A stretch of DNA of 64,000 bases from Mercenaria mercenaria (taxonomy: Eukaryota > Mollusca > Bivalvia > Venerida > Veneridae), in assembly GCF_021730395.1 (NCBI RefSeq), contig NW_026461827.1:1-64000 (forward strand). The letters are read 5' to 3'. The notes beneath the pieces are model-generated. The model worked only from the letters and a program-made list of their open reading frames with translations, had not been told where the DNA came from and did not search any database. Each line of letters begins with the position of its first letter. The stretch's first letter is position 1. Positions 25,101 through 36,030 of this stretch are shown one piece after another. Made by a program: the position numbers and the translations under genes.

Positions 25101-25834
25101 AATGCACAAACCCGTTTGTGATTACATGTTGTTTGCAAACGAAACTTATTTGATTCTGATTCATTTTTCAGTGGTACAGTACACATTATACATGAAGGGA
25201 ACATATGTAACATTTATTTTTGTTTAACTTAATTTACGTTTCTATAAGTTCAGTGTTGATACTTACACAATCATTTGAATTCCTAAGTTCTACTGCAGTT
25301 AGTTTTGTAGTAGTTATAGTAAACGTAGAAAATCACTCGGTGAGATATATTATTCCCATTCTTTCAATCACCAGTCCTTGACTATATCCGTCAAACAGTT
25401 GGCTGTTTGGTGTGGTTTTGTCTTTTCCAGCTCTATTCTTTAAACAATAACGTAATAATTGTGAAATGTAAACTGTGATATTGTTAATAATTGTGAAATG
25501 TAAACTGTGTTGCATAATACCGTCACAGTTTCAGTTTCCTTTGTTTAAAACGAAAGCAAATCAGGTTGAGTTAAAACAAAATGCTAGTTAACAATTAATC
25601 GTAATTGCATTTGTATATTTCGATATAGAAATATAATATATTTTACCTGTAGATTCTATCATAATTTATAGAAGATTAATGATACTAGTTCGGAAGCAAA
25701 ATCGAGTAAGAGCTTTTAAGAAAGGTTTATTCTATCTATGTTTGTCGTCACTGTTAAATACTTTTTTTTATTTGATGTCAGTTTTATACGGAAAGATCAA
25801 AGGAGAGGTAGGCAGTACTTCATGTTCACCTGTA
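22189..25834. other. Long AT-rich stretch, mostly featureless
   Basis: I see no exon, RNA gene or repeat module apart from a 100-bp inverted repeat at 24417-24516 and short duplications, for example AATAATTGTGAAATGTAAAC twice near 25445-25505. Confidence 0.5.
24417..24516. repeat. Short inverted repeat, possible tiny MITE
   Basis: TTCGCCTAAGTG at the left and CACTTAGGCGAA at the right are exact inverses 100 bp apart. Confidence 0.45.
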
Positions 25835-26274
25835 TAATTATTATATTATTATTATTATTTTACCAGATTTATATAGCATGATAAACACGTTCAAAGGCGC
25901 TTTACATATAGCAAACACAGTCACACAGGGTGCGAAATTCATCCTCTACTAGTACAGACACAGAGCGATCTGGCCAGAGGGACAGAGTGAGATAAAGCCC
26001 CAAGAACAGATAGAGAAAAATCCTTTTTAGTTACTAATTTGTCCGGCTAACTTAGCATAGCCCTTTGCGAATAGACAGTCTGGTTCTTTAACGTGCCCGG
26101 TGTATAGCACCGATACACGCGAAGCCGTCTTTCCTGGGAAGAACCAGTACAGGCCTCTAAGGTAGATGGGAGACACGCAAGAGCATCTCAGAATTTCCAG
26201 TGCCTGGACCGGGATTCGACCCCCGGACCTCTGGATTGACAGTCAAGCGTGTTACCACTAGACCACCGGCCCAC
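25835..26274 (-). mobile_element. tRNA-Asp-like SINE with ATT tail
   Basis: In minus orientation the head starts at 26274 with GGCCGGTGGTCTAGTGGTAA, has anticodon loop CTGTCAA (GTC, Asp) and a B box in GGGGGTCGAATCCC. A body of about 330 bp follows, with AAAGCGCCTTTGAACG and CTATATAAATCTGGT, ending in an (ATA/ATT)n tail. The copy looks full length. Confidence 0.85.
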
Positions 26275-26567
26275 CTAATTATCCCTTTAGTTCTAGGATG
26301 ATATATGTGTGAGCATTTAGTTGCCTAGACAATTGAAATTGGTATGTTAATTAACCTATGTAATGGTTATGTTATTACTATTCTAGCTTTTTTCTAACTT
26401 TATTATAATACCGGCTTTTTTCTTTTTTCTACAAAATTCGAATAAACATTGTCATTCTCCACTTTGTAAACGTTTCTATAATATACGGTATCAATCCTCG
26501 ATGAAAAGAAATAACAATATGAACATAGATCTTCGTTAGTTTCAACTCTGTCTGTGATTCTTTTTAG

Positions 26568-26701
26568 AATGAAAGCAGTTACAGGTGACAGTGTGTTGAG
26601 TGTTGCAGATATCAGTGTGGATATAGGACCGGCAAAGATTCTGCATCATGTGAGTTTTTCAACTTGTAATGGAGACGTCCTTGCTGTAATGGGCCCGACA
26701 G
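26568..26701 (+). CDS. ABCG-type half transporter, exon with first part of Walker A
   Basis: The exon follows acceptor GATTCTTTTTAG and ends at donor GTAAGATC. From the ATG at 26569 it reads MKAVTGDSVLSVADISVDIG, then PAKILHHVSFSTCNGDVLAV and MGPTG. That is the beta-strand leader and first half of the P-loop of an ABC nucleotide-binding domain. ABCG (white/BCRP) proteins are membrane half-transporters exporting lipids, pigments precursors or xenobiotics, with the nucleotide-binding domain first. The ATG may be the true start or an internal Met. The intron splits the Walker A motif in phase 1. Confidence 0.7.
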
Positions 26702-26955
26702 GTAAGATCTTGATTCAAGTACCATTTTGTGTTTTAACTGTGACATATTTAAGAAAATAAACATTTCTCTACTGAAACCATTTTTTGGCGTTTTGATACG
26801 ATTTTTTTATTGTGATGTGAGAAACTGATCTATAATTTACATTAACTACACTTCATATAAGATATGATGCAGCAAATTGTTACTTTAGTAATTATACATC
26901 ATAAAACATGTATAAAGTATATTTATCATAATCAATTGTTATTTCATACAATTAG

Positions 26956-27126
26956 GGTCTGGAAAGACAACAGTACTCAATGCAATAGCTGGACGTCAAC
27001 CGCTTTCTACAGGAAACATTTATCTTTCTGGACAAAAAATTCAACAAAAGACTGCGCCGACAACTTGGTTTCGTCCTTCCTCAAGATGTTTTCTTTTCAG
27101 ACCTTACGTTATGGGAAACATTATAT
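26956..27126 (+). CDS. ABCG-type half transporter, exon with Walker A and Q-loop
   Basis: The exon follows acceptor CAATTAG and ends at donor GTAAGT. Spliced to the previous exon it completes MGPTGSGKTT, then reads VLNAIAGRQPLSTGNIYLSG. Further on, RRQLGFVLPQD (Q-loop) and FFSDLTLWETLY match the ABCG pattern. The two halves are in different frames: a run of six A at 27034-27039 has one A too many. This is either a homopolymer sequencing error or a real frameshift that would make the gene non-functional. I find no downstream exons (signature motif, Walker B, transmembrane segments) before the window ends, and a repeat element begins about 110 bp after the donor. Confidence 0.65.
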
Positions 27127-27237
27127 GTAAGTAGCTGCATTTCTTAAATGTCACTTGCCGGAAACTATACATCCTAACCTGATAAGAGAAAATATAACCC
27201 AATGATATTACACACAGAGGCTGATTTTTAGGTCATT

Positions 27238-28131
27238 ATACCCCCACCAAACATGTTGTGGGGGTGCTATATAGGAGTCAGTTTTGTCGCGTCCCGTCCC
27301 GTCCCGTCCCGTCGCGTCGCGAAATCTATTATCTCAGTTGTTACTAAATGGATTTGATTCAAACTTAAAATAGATGTTCCACCTTATCACCCATATCTTG
27401 TGACACAAGGTGCATAACTCTGACACCAACTTTTCATGAATTATGCCCCCTTTTACTTGAGTTTAAGGTTTATTTTGATGCATTTTCACTATATATCAGT
27501 TATTACTAAATGGATTTGATTCAAACTTAAAATATATGTTCCACCTTATCACCCGCATCATGTGACACAAGGTGCATAAATCTGACACCAATATTTCATG
27601 AAATATGCCCCCTTTTACTTAGAATTTAAGGTTAATTTTGATGCATTTTCACTATATCTCAGTTATTACTAAATGGATTTGATTCGAACTTAAAATAGAT
27701 GTTCCACCTTATCACCCACATCATGTGATACAAGGTGCATAACTCTGACACCAATTTTTCATGAATTATACCTCCTTTTACTTAGAATTTAAGGTTAATT
27801 TTGATGTATTTTCACTATATATCATTCTGTTTGGCTTAGAGCCAAAGGGAAGTAACCTTTTTTAACATTTGTACTGATTTACTTCCCCTTAAATTCCAAG
27901 AATTAGTCTATTTTCAGAAATTCTATTTTTAGGTTTTCAATATTTTAGGTATTTTTCTAACGTTTTTATTATTAGTCCTATGTAAAAGTAAATACATTTT
28001 TCTGTGGTAACATGTGTCGGTAAGACACTTTTTTGTATTCCTTTTTTAGTGTACCTCTAATATTAGAGATTTTTATATTTACCTCATCCTGGCCACATAA
28101 CAAGACCGTATTGTGGGGGTATAAGTCACTC
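27238..28131 (+). mobile_element. Pearl-like element P3
   Basis: The 5' hairpin TATACCCCCACC...GTGGGGGTGCTATA is followed by (GTCCC)n at 27290-27315. Three units of about 147 bp follow, with TTACTAAATGGATTTGATTC and CCACCTTATCACCC. A second GTGGGGGTATAAG lies near the 3' end, which closes GAAGTTCTAG (CTAG end as in Helitrons). Confidence 0.7.
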
Positions 28132-29819
28132 CTGTGAAGTTCTAGTTCGTTTTAGAAGCATATAACCCAACTTTGATCAACACACACACACACACACACG
28201 CACGCGCGCAGGTGTTGACAATATTATAATACAATTTCAATTTAAATTGAAGTATCTTAAAAAGTTTGATGTTTCTTTCTTGCTTTTTGCAACCAAGATA
28301 AAGTTATTTTAGCATTAGTATAAATTTAATAAATATATTTTTCATGAGACATGGTATGAATATAAGAACTTATACAATTATGATATTTGCAAAGGTTTTC
28401 AGGGGGCGTACCTGGGCATACGCCTATACGCATGTGCATACAATTCAAATTCGGCACCATTCGAACGTTACATCTATTTATATCTTTCTTCTTTCTAAAT
28501 CATATACTGCTTACAAACAAGCAATTTTACAGATGAAAACTGGTCTTACTGACAGTTTTTTTTCCTGTATATCATATTTGCAGTTTACAGCTCTCATGAT
28601 CATCAATTTTCAACAGTGGAATCAATATTATTGTAACCAATAGCACAGAAGTGAACAAACCTCGAATAGTGAGTACGGACATAACAACTGGTGTCGATAA
28701 TATTATATTAAACATATTTTAATTGAACATGTAAAGGTTTTCACAATCATGTCATATGATCTTAATTACACATGTGTATATTGGGCATAGATATATCTTA
28801 CAAGAACCAAAATGCCCAAGTGGCAAACTGAAGTAGAACATTGGAACAATGAACGTAAATCAAGAGTATAAATGCCATGGAAAATATGCCGGTAAACCCT
28901 GAAACGTTTAGAAAATGTATTATATTAAGATGATCAATTAAAGTAAACTTGCAATACTAGTATTTTACAAGTTCGTGTTTGTGTCTCAAAAGATCTATCA
29001 AACTTTTAACAGTGTTTAATGTTGGGAGGAAGACCCCGAATGCCTTCGTCAGACAGAACTTTAGCCATGAACTGGTACCTGGATAAAGTCATGAATTGTT
29101 CATAAAGCCAGCATGATGGCTTACTCTTATTAAAAAATAGACGCCTCGTGCGGGGTTTCGAACATGCAAGTAGGAGCGGATTCAAGCTACATACCATAGC
29201 TCAAAGGTATACTAGATCGGAATTTTATATTTGAAAGTATGAACATGTTTATGTAAACATACAATTCACAGTAATGTGCAATAGGTTTAAAATAAGAAAA
29301 TATTGCTGAAAAAAGTTTATTGCCTGTTCATTATGACTCCCTTATTATCAGTTATAATGCGCATTAGTTAAGTATCTCATTTTGAGCAAGGTAATTTTAC
29401 ATATATTTTCCTTTGTCCTGCAGTGGTAATTTATTCTAATACAGACTCATATTGATCGAACAAATTGAAATCTGATATAGCTTTAAAGTAGTTTATATTG
29501 TGCGGTCTACGTAGAGTGCGCATGCGCGAAATTTTACTACCGTTGATAAGGATCGCGCAAAGTGTAAATCCTCTTATAGTTTATGTAAACATACAATTAA
29601 CAATACTATGCAATAGGTTTATAATAAGACAAAATGCATGCATAGCTAAACATAGTATAAATATTTATTACTAGTATAAAAAGTCTAGCCAATGATTTAT
29701 ATTTAATATACATGTATTCTAATTGGATGTTCTAGATTTAGAGCACCACTTCAGAGGAAACACTTTGCTACAAATTCCAAGTTGGAATACTCTGTCAGAA
29801 AAGAGATTCTATTGTACAT
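28132..29819. other. Non-coding sequence with (CA)n
   Basis: It holds a (CA)n microsatellite at 28180-28206 and is otherwise AT-rich without recognised features. Confidence 0.45.
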
Positions 29820-29995
29820 TTCATGTGAGGAAGCCCCATTCATTTGGCTTACGGAAGGTCGGTGGTTCTACCTAGGTGGCCGCCCGAGGAGAAATAATGC
29901 ACGGAGGGGCACCTGGGGTATTTCTCCACCATCAAAGCTAGAAAGTTCCTATATGACCAAAATTTGTGTCGGTGCGTCGTTATACCCAACAAATC
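29820..29995 (+). mobile_element. SINE body, 5' truncated
   Basis: TTCATGTGAGGAAGCC, GGTCGGTGGTTCTACC and AAATAATGCACGGAGG match the SINE at 44968. It continues into GTGTCGGTGCGTCGTTATAC, a 3' module seen in V-SINE-like molluscan SINEs. The tRNA head is absent. Confidence 0.7.
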
Positions 29996-31440
29996 TATTG
30001 TGCATGCAGGTTTCTACGGCAACGGTCGAGCGCTAGTTTTCTACAAACATACCAACATAACATTATGTATGTCCACTGAACCTCGATGTACTCAATTTGG
30101 GCATGTCGGAAAAAAACAGGCAACCCATCTCACCGATGTCTCGAGTAAGAAAAATGTTACGCAAAATATAACACCCTTGGCGTGATATTGAAGATTTTTA
30201 ATGGTTGCAATTGAATCTATCAATATATATACCAAAATACCATTTAGCAATTTACGCAGTTTGAATTTACGTTTGCCAATATTAAATGATGTTTATGTTA
30301 CCTAGAAAAAAGCTACGTTTCGCGTGAGAAAACTTGAAATACTTGCAATGTTTAGATAGATACATTTATCAAGAAATCTGTTAAAATGCGGATGCATAAA
30401 TCCTGCATTGACGAAGATTTCAAAAATGATAACAACAAAAAACTAGTATATCGTTAATGTTTGAGTATTGCCTATGCAATCTTAACTTTGTAGAGGATAT
30501 TATATAGATAAATAAATAAATAATGATAATAACAGCTTTGCACACGTGTAGCAGTTGGGATTAGGTAAGAGTGTTGATGCAGTTACCCTAACAGATACTT
30601 TGTTAGGTCCTTTTGGCGATACAACATATGCGTACGCGGGTTGCACAATAAAATATATCATTGAATGACACAGTGTTTCAGTGACGCAAATAGATTGAAA
30701 CATAACTATATATCTACCCTGACTGTTGATTTAAAGCTGTTGTGTCCTGGAGTATATTGTATAGAGCAATTCACAGAACTCTAATTTTTCAACATTCTAA
30801 GTCTGGCATAATTCATTTTGTTATTTATCGTTGTATCGAAGTAATTCAAGGAAAAATATTAAACAGTTCAAAATCTTAGATAAAATCGAGCTATTGAAGC
30901 ACCAGGATAAAGTTACATAGGACTCTGTACGAAAAATGGTTATATTCCTCAAAATATCCGGGGCTGCTCCAGTTGCCAGCCAGTAGGCATAAGCGGTGTG
31001 ATAAACTATGAATTTAAATGATTGTGTTTGTAGTACAAATGTGACAAAATATATTAACGCTGGAATATAGATCTAGCAAGAGAACGCATCTCTTGCCTTA
31101 AAATTTTCAACATTTTCAAGGGAAGGCCCCAAAAACCCAATCCATCGGGAGATGGAGAGCCTCTTCGTTACCTACCCTACACTCGCATCATCTCTGTTTG
31201 GTTCGTAGCTATGCTGCTCGTATCTGGTGTACAATTCAAAATCATCGGTTTTATTTGTAAAATTATACTTACCTCCATTTGACAATAATGTTTGCGCAAC
31301 CAAGTTGGATAGAAAATAAATTAATTTGGAAGCTACACACAGTATTTAAACTTGTCTTTTGGTTCATAGTGTTGAAATAACCCAATATGTATTAAATGCA
31401 CATGTAAATCTAGCAGTTTCATTGAAAGGAGAAGAAAGAA
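29996..31440. other. Non-coding sequence, nothing recognised
   Basis: Only weak open frames, with no splice-supported exon. Confidence 0.45.
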
Positions 31441-31494
31441 GAAATACATACACACACACACATACACGCACGCGCACATACACACGCACACGCA

Positions 31495-31529
<35 letters not shown>

Positions 31530-31533
31530 GGGA
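31441..31533. repeat. Compound (CA)n-(GA)n-(G)n microsatellite
   Basis: Imperfect CA repeats are followed by about 13 GA units and a G-run of about 14. This is prone to assembly error. Confidence 0.9.
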
Positions 31534-31736
31534 TAGAGGTTGTAATGGTAAAATGTTAAATAAAAAAAGTAATAAAAATATACATTTTCAGTAAGGATCT
31601 AACTCTATGTAATAGTCTTTTTGCTCGTTAAACAAATCCGTAACATAAAATATGACAAGTGAATATTATCATATAATGTCACTTAAATGTGAGTGGCCAT
31701 ATTTTAGTCTTGTTGTTTCTCGTTTTATCTCATTAG

Positions 31737-31917
31737 ATCATTGACTGAGTCAGAAGAGGCTCAGTTAAACTTCTATGAAGAAAACAAAAGTCAGAGGAAG
31801 GTTGCAGAGCAGCAAGTGAAAACCCTTGCTGTGCAAGAGGAGTTTTTTAAGTTGGCAACCAAGATACTGGCAGAAAAGAGTGATTTGTCCGGCATCCTGG
31901 ATCTTTTTTACAGAACA
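31737..31917 (+). CDS. Unidentified internal exon, charged helical
   Basis: The exon is bounded by acceptor TTTATCTCATTAG and donor GTAAGTTT. It encodes 60 residues beginning SLTESEEAQLNFYEENKSQR and ending DLSGILDLFYRT. The middle (KVAEQQVKTLAVQEEFF) looks like an amphipathic or coiled-coil helix. I do not recognise the family, and it does not fit the ABCG domain upstream. The exon begins in phase 2 and ends in phase 0. Coding support is the clean splice sites plus unbiased amino-acid composition. Neighbouring exons are not found. Confidence 0.55.
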
Positions 31918-32112
31918 GTAAGTTTACTATACTTTAAATGCCACAATTCATTAGTATTTCAAGGTTAACAATAAGCATTATTATACCTCTCTTGTCTACA
32001 ATGATAAAATCCAACCACCCAAGAAAGAAATATTTTGACTATCAAAAACATTATTTTCAACCTTTTTGACATGTGACCAAGTGAAAGTAACTGTCAGGTC
32101 ATGTGACCACGC

Positions 32113-32336
32113 TTATTATGCCCCCGAAGGGAGGCACATTAGTTTTTAACTGTCCGTCCGTTCGTCACAACGTTAACTATTTGCATGAAGGCACTTTACT
32201 TATGAACCACTGCACCCAGGACCTTCAAACTTCACATGCTGATTGTACTTGTTAAGTACACGACCCCTACTGACTTTGGGGTCAAAGGTCAAGGTGCTGC
32301 GGGGGCATTTGTCACCATTAGTAACAGCTCTTGTAT
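32113..32336 (+). mobile_element. Short pearl-like element P4
   Basis: The 5' ATGCCCCCGAAGGGAGGCA hairpin is followed by GTCCGTCCGTTCGTC, one unit containing TTTGGGGTCAAAGGTCAAGG, then GGGGGCAT and the end ACAGCTCTTGT. Confidence 0.65.
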
Positions 32337-32638
32337 TTTGAATGTCATATAAGCATTTTACCAGTAACATAGAATATTTTAGGCCTTACAATGTTCGATT
32401 TGATATAAATGATACTAAGAAGTTGATATTCAAATTGAAAAAAACTACAACATGCAATTTTCAAATCAATTATCACCATTTTTCAAAAGAATTTTCACCC
32501 ATTGATATTGAAGGAAATCCCGATTTAAAACATTTTTTTTTGTCTTAATCTATGAAAAATTTGTATCAAGCAGAAATGGATATTGACAAATTTCAACATG
32601 TTGATAGCAAAATATGATATCAGCAAAGGAAAACATGT

Positions 32639-32756
32639 GCTCAGTGACAAAATTACATTATCGCTAGCCTATCAACTCTCTAACAAAATAGATCTTTGCT
32701 CAGTGACAAAATTACATTATCGCTAGCCTATCAACTCTCTAACAAAATAGTTCTTT
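32639..32756. repeat. 59-bp tandem duplication, near-perfect
   Basis: GCTCAGTGACAAAATTACAT recurs exactly 59 bp later. The two units differ only near their ends, suggesting a recent duplication. Confidence 0.9.
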
Positions 32757-33544
32757 ACCTTGTATTCGTAGTTTTTATGCAACAACTGTAATTTCAAATT
32801 ATTTCATTTCCTTTAATTCGATTTAAAACATACAGTTTTATATCTTTCAAGTCACATTCACACACTATTTAATTCTGTTCTTTAGATTTGCATTAAATGT
32901 GCATTAAGTTGCAAGCATTTTAAATGTGCCTTATGTAAAAGAAGTACAAAAAAGATTTTCAACACTATGTTCTTTTTTTCTTGTTTACTTCAGATAAAAA
33001 GAGGACAGCATATAAAGGAGGATGAAATTCAATGTACAAAGTTGAAAACTGAGATATTGTAAAGTAAATCTTGTAGCACATATTTACTTTGTTGTTTCTT
33101 AATGGTTTCAGCACATTTCTGTCTGCCAGTGAAGGCAGAGGAATATAGCTGTGGCTTTGTCTGGACTGCCAACTTTTCATCTGCCCGAAACTATATCAAT
33201 TACTTGATGTGGAGTAATTATATAAAACATGGTAGAATTTGAAATTTAAACTCAGCATAGGGAAAAGCTGGTCAAACTGTATTAGTACGACAAGAGGTAT
33301 GGTCCTTTGTTCCTGTAAACATCATTGTGGTTTAAACCGTTTTCTGTCCTTCAAAGTAAGAATAGAAGGATTTCAATGTAACCTGGTAGAAATGTAAATT
33401 GCTGCAGGGCAATGCTTCCCTGCAGTTTCTTTCAAATTTGCTAAGGAAGTTTTACCATTTTACTTGTACATAAGCATATAATTATATAAACCCTTACCAT
33501 ACTAAAATTCTTTAATGTGCTTGTCCAGCTTTCAATTTGACAAG
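32757..33544. other. Non-coding sequence, nothing recognised
   Basis: AT-rich without recognised feature. Confidence 0.4.
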
Positions 33545-33690
33545 AGTTATTAACAGTGAAAATGAATGCTTACCTAAATAAACTGACTCAACAGTGCAGA
33601 TTATGTTTAGAATACACGGACGTGCAGTCTGATCTTGATCTGCACTGGTTGCAAAGTCAGAATCAATTATGTCCAGCATGATGAAGGTAA
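33545..33690 (-). mobile_element. MITE family M1, copy 4 (diverged)
   Basis: The core CAGTCTGATCTTGATCTGCA and TGCAAAGTCAGAATCAAT are the reverse complement of the family core. The ends are decayed. Confidence 0.55.
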
Positions 33691-33799
33691 ATACATTTGT
33701 AGTCAATTTTATAAGTGTCTGGATTCATAACATTTTTGAATTACAATGAAATATATATTACAAATAAAAACTGCTATATGACGAACCTTTATCATGGTA

Positions 33800-33916
33800 T
33801 CTGCTAAGAAAAAGGACTGACACAAAAATTTAACCAGGTGCAACGCTGATGCTGACATTGTGGAGAGTAGGATAGCTCTACTTATTATTCGAGTAGTCGA
33901 GCTAAGTTTACTATTA
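33800..33916 (-). mobile_element. Pearl-like element fragment, 5' end
   Basis: ACGCTGATGCTGACA (degraded GTCGGC spacer) is followed by the ATTCGAGTAGTCGAGCT hairpin side, as in P1 and P10. Confidence 0.5.
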
Positions 33917-33971
33917 TTATTGATGGAAAAACTGCCACAGTTCAAATGATTGAATACACTTCAATTTTAAT

Positions 33972-35276
33972 ACAAGTGGACCATGATGGTCCTGAATCGC
34001 TCACCTGTCCCCACATGACCCAGTTTTGAACTGAGTATGACGTCGTTTTTTCTATTATTTGACATAGTGACCTACTTTTTGAGCTCATGTGACCCAGTTT
34101 TGAACCTGACCTAGATATCATCAAGATAAAAATTCTGACCAATTTTCATTAAGATCCATTGAAAAATATGGCCCCTAGAGCGGTCACAAGGTTTTTCTAT
34201 TATTTCACCTACTGACCTAGTTATTAACGGCACGTGACCCAGTTTCGAATTTGACTTAGATATCATCAAGGTGAACATTCTGACCAATTTTCATGAAGAT
34301 CCATTCAAAGGTATGGCCTCTAGAGAGGTCACATGGTTTTTCTATTTTTAGACCTACTGACCTAGTTTTTGATGGCAGTTGACCAAGTTTCAAATTTGAC
34401 CTAGATATCATCAAGATAAACATTTACACTAATTTTCATACAGATCCCATGAAAAATACGGCCTCTAGAGAGGTCACAACGTTTTTTTATTATTTGACCT
34501 ACTGACCTAGTTATTGATGCCACTTGACCCAATTTCGAACCTGACCTAGATAACACCAAGGTTAACATTCTGACCAATTTTTATGAAGATCCATTCACAA
34601 GTATGGCCTCTAGAAAGGTCACAAGGTTTTCCTATTTTTAGACCTACTGACCTAGTTCTTGACAGCACGTGACCCAGTTTCTTACTTGACCTAGATATCA
34701 TCAAGGTTAACATTCTGACCAATTTTTATGAAGATCCATTCACAATTATGGCCTCTAGAAAGGTCACAAGGTTTTTCTATTTTTAGACCTACTGACCTAG
34801 TTGTTGATGGCACATGACCCGAGCTTGACCTAGATATCATCAAGATGAACATTCAGACCAATTTTCATACAGATCCCATGAAAAATATGGCCTTTAGAGA
34901 GGTCACAAGGTTTTTCTATTATTTGACCTACTGACCTAGTTTTTGATGGCACCTGACCCAGTTTCAAACTTGACCTAGATATCATCAAGGTAAATTTTCA
35001 TGAAGATGTTGTGAAATATATGGCCTCTAGAGAGGTCACAAGATTTTTCTATTTTTATACCTACTGACCTAGTTTTTGAAGGCACGTGACCCAGTTTCGA
35101 ACTTCATCTAGATATCATCAAGATGAACATTCTGACCAACTTTCATAAAGATCCCACAAAAAATGTGACCTCTAGAGTGGTCACAAGCAAAAGTTTACGG
35201 ACGGACGAACGCACGCACGCACGGACGCCGCGCGATCACAAAAGCTCACCTTGTCACTTTGTGAGAGGTGAGCTAA
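33972..35276 (-). mobile_element. Pearl-like element P5 with about eight tandem units
   Basis: In minus orientation the 5' hairpin AGCTCACCTCTC...GTGAGCTTT lies at 35240-35276, next to a GTCCGTGCGTGCG spacer. About eight units of roughly 147 bp follow, with ACCTACTGACCTAGTT, ACTTGACCTAGATATCATCA and GGCCTCTAGAGAGGTCAC. The element ends with TGGTCCACTTGT at 33972. Confidence 0.75.
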
Positions 35277-36030
35277 AAATTTTAACAAAAAAATCTAAGT
35301 TAAAAAGGGGCATAATTCTGTCAAAATTCAAAACAGAGTTATTGTGATTGTTTCTCCTGGTGTAGACTTTGATGGTAAATAGGTATTTTAAGTTTCAAGT
35401 CAATAGCTTTGATAGTAACAGAGATATTTGACTTTATCAAAAACTTTAACCAAAAATTCTAAGTTAAAAAGGGGCATAATTCTGTCAAAATTCAAATCAA
35501 AGTTGTGGGGATTGTTTCTCCTGGTGAAGACTTTGATACTTAATAACTATTTAAAGTTTCAAGTAAAAAGCTTCGATAGTAACAGAGATATTTGACTTAA
35601 TCAATACTTTAACCAAAAATTCTAAGTTAAAAAGGGGCATAATTCTGTCAAAATTCAAATCAGAGTTATGGGGATTGTTTCTCCTGGTGTAGACTTTGAT
35701 AGTAAATAACTATTTTAAGTTTCAAGTCAATAGCTTTGATAGTAACAGAGATATTTGACTTAATCAATACTTTAACCAAAAATTCTAAGTTTAAAAGGGG
35801 CATAATTCTGTCAAAATTCAAAGCAGAGTTATGGGGATTGTTTCTCCTGGTGTAGACTTTGATAGTAAATAACTATTTTAAGTTTCAAGTCAATAGCTTT
35901 GATAGTAACAGAGATATTTGACTTTATCAAAAACTTTAATCAACTGAACGGCAACGACGACTCCAGGGAGAGTAAAATGGAACCAAAAACAAGACCTGTC
36001 GACTTTTCGTAGAAAAAGTAGAGCTAAAAA
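35277..36030 (-). mobile_element. Pearl-like element P6, four tandem units, 3' end missing
   Basis: Four units of about 180 bp with AAGGGGCATAATTCTGTCAA, GATTGTTTCTCCTGGTG and GTAACAGAGATATTTGAC. A 5' hairpin (CTACTTTTTC...GAAAAGTCGAC) lies at the right end. The left end abuts P5, which probably interrupted or replaced it. Confidence 0.65.

Noticed and set aside
31737-31917. Assigning this exon to the ABCG transporter upstream
   Set aside because: The peptide does not resemble any segment following the Q-loop in ABCG proteins and the distance is filled by repeats.
33942-34142. Minus-strand open frame resembling a small protein
   Set aside because: It is a reading of the tandem units of P5, repeated in other copies with interruptions.
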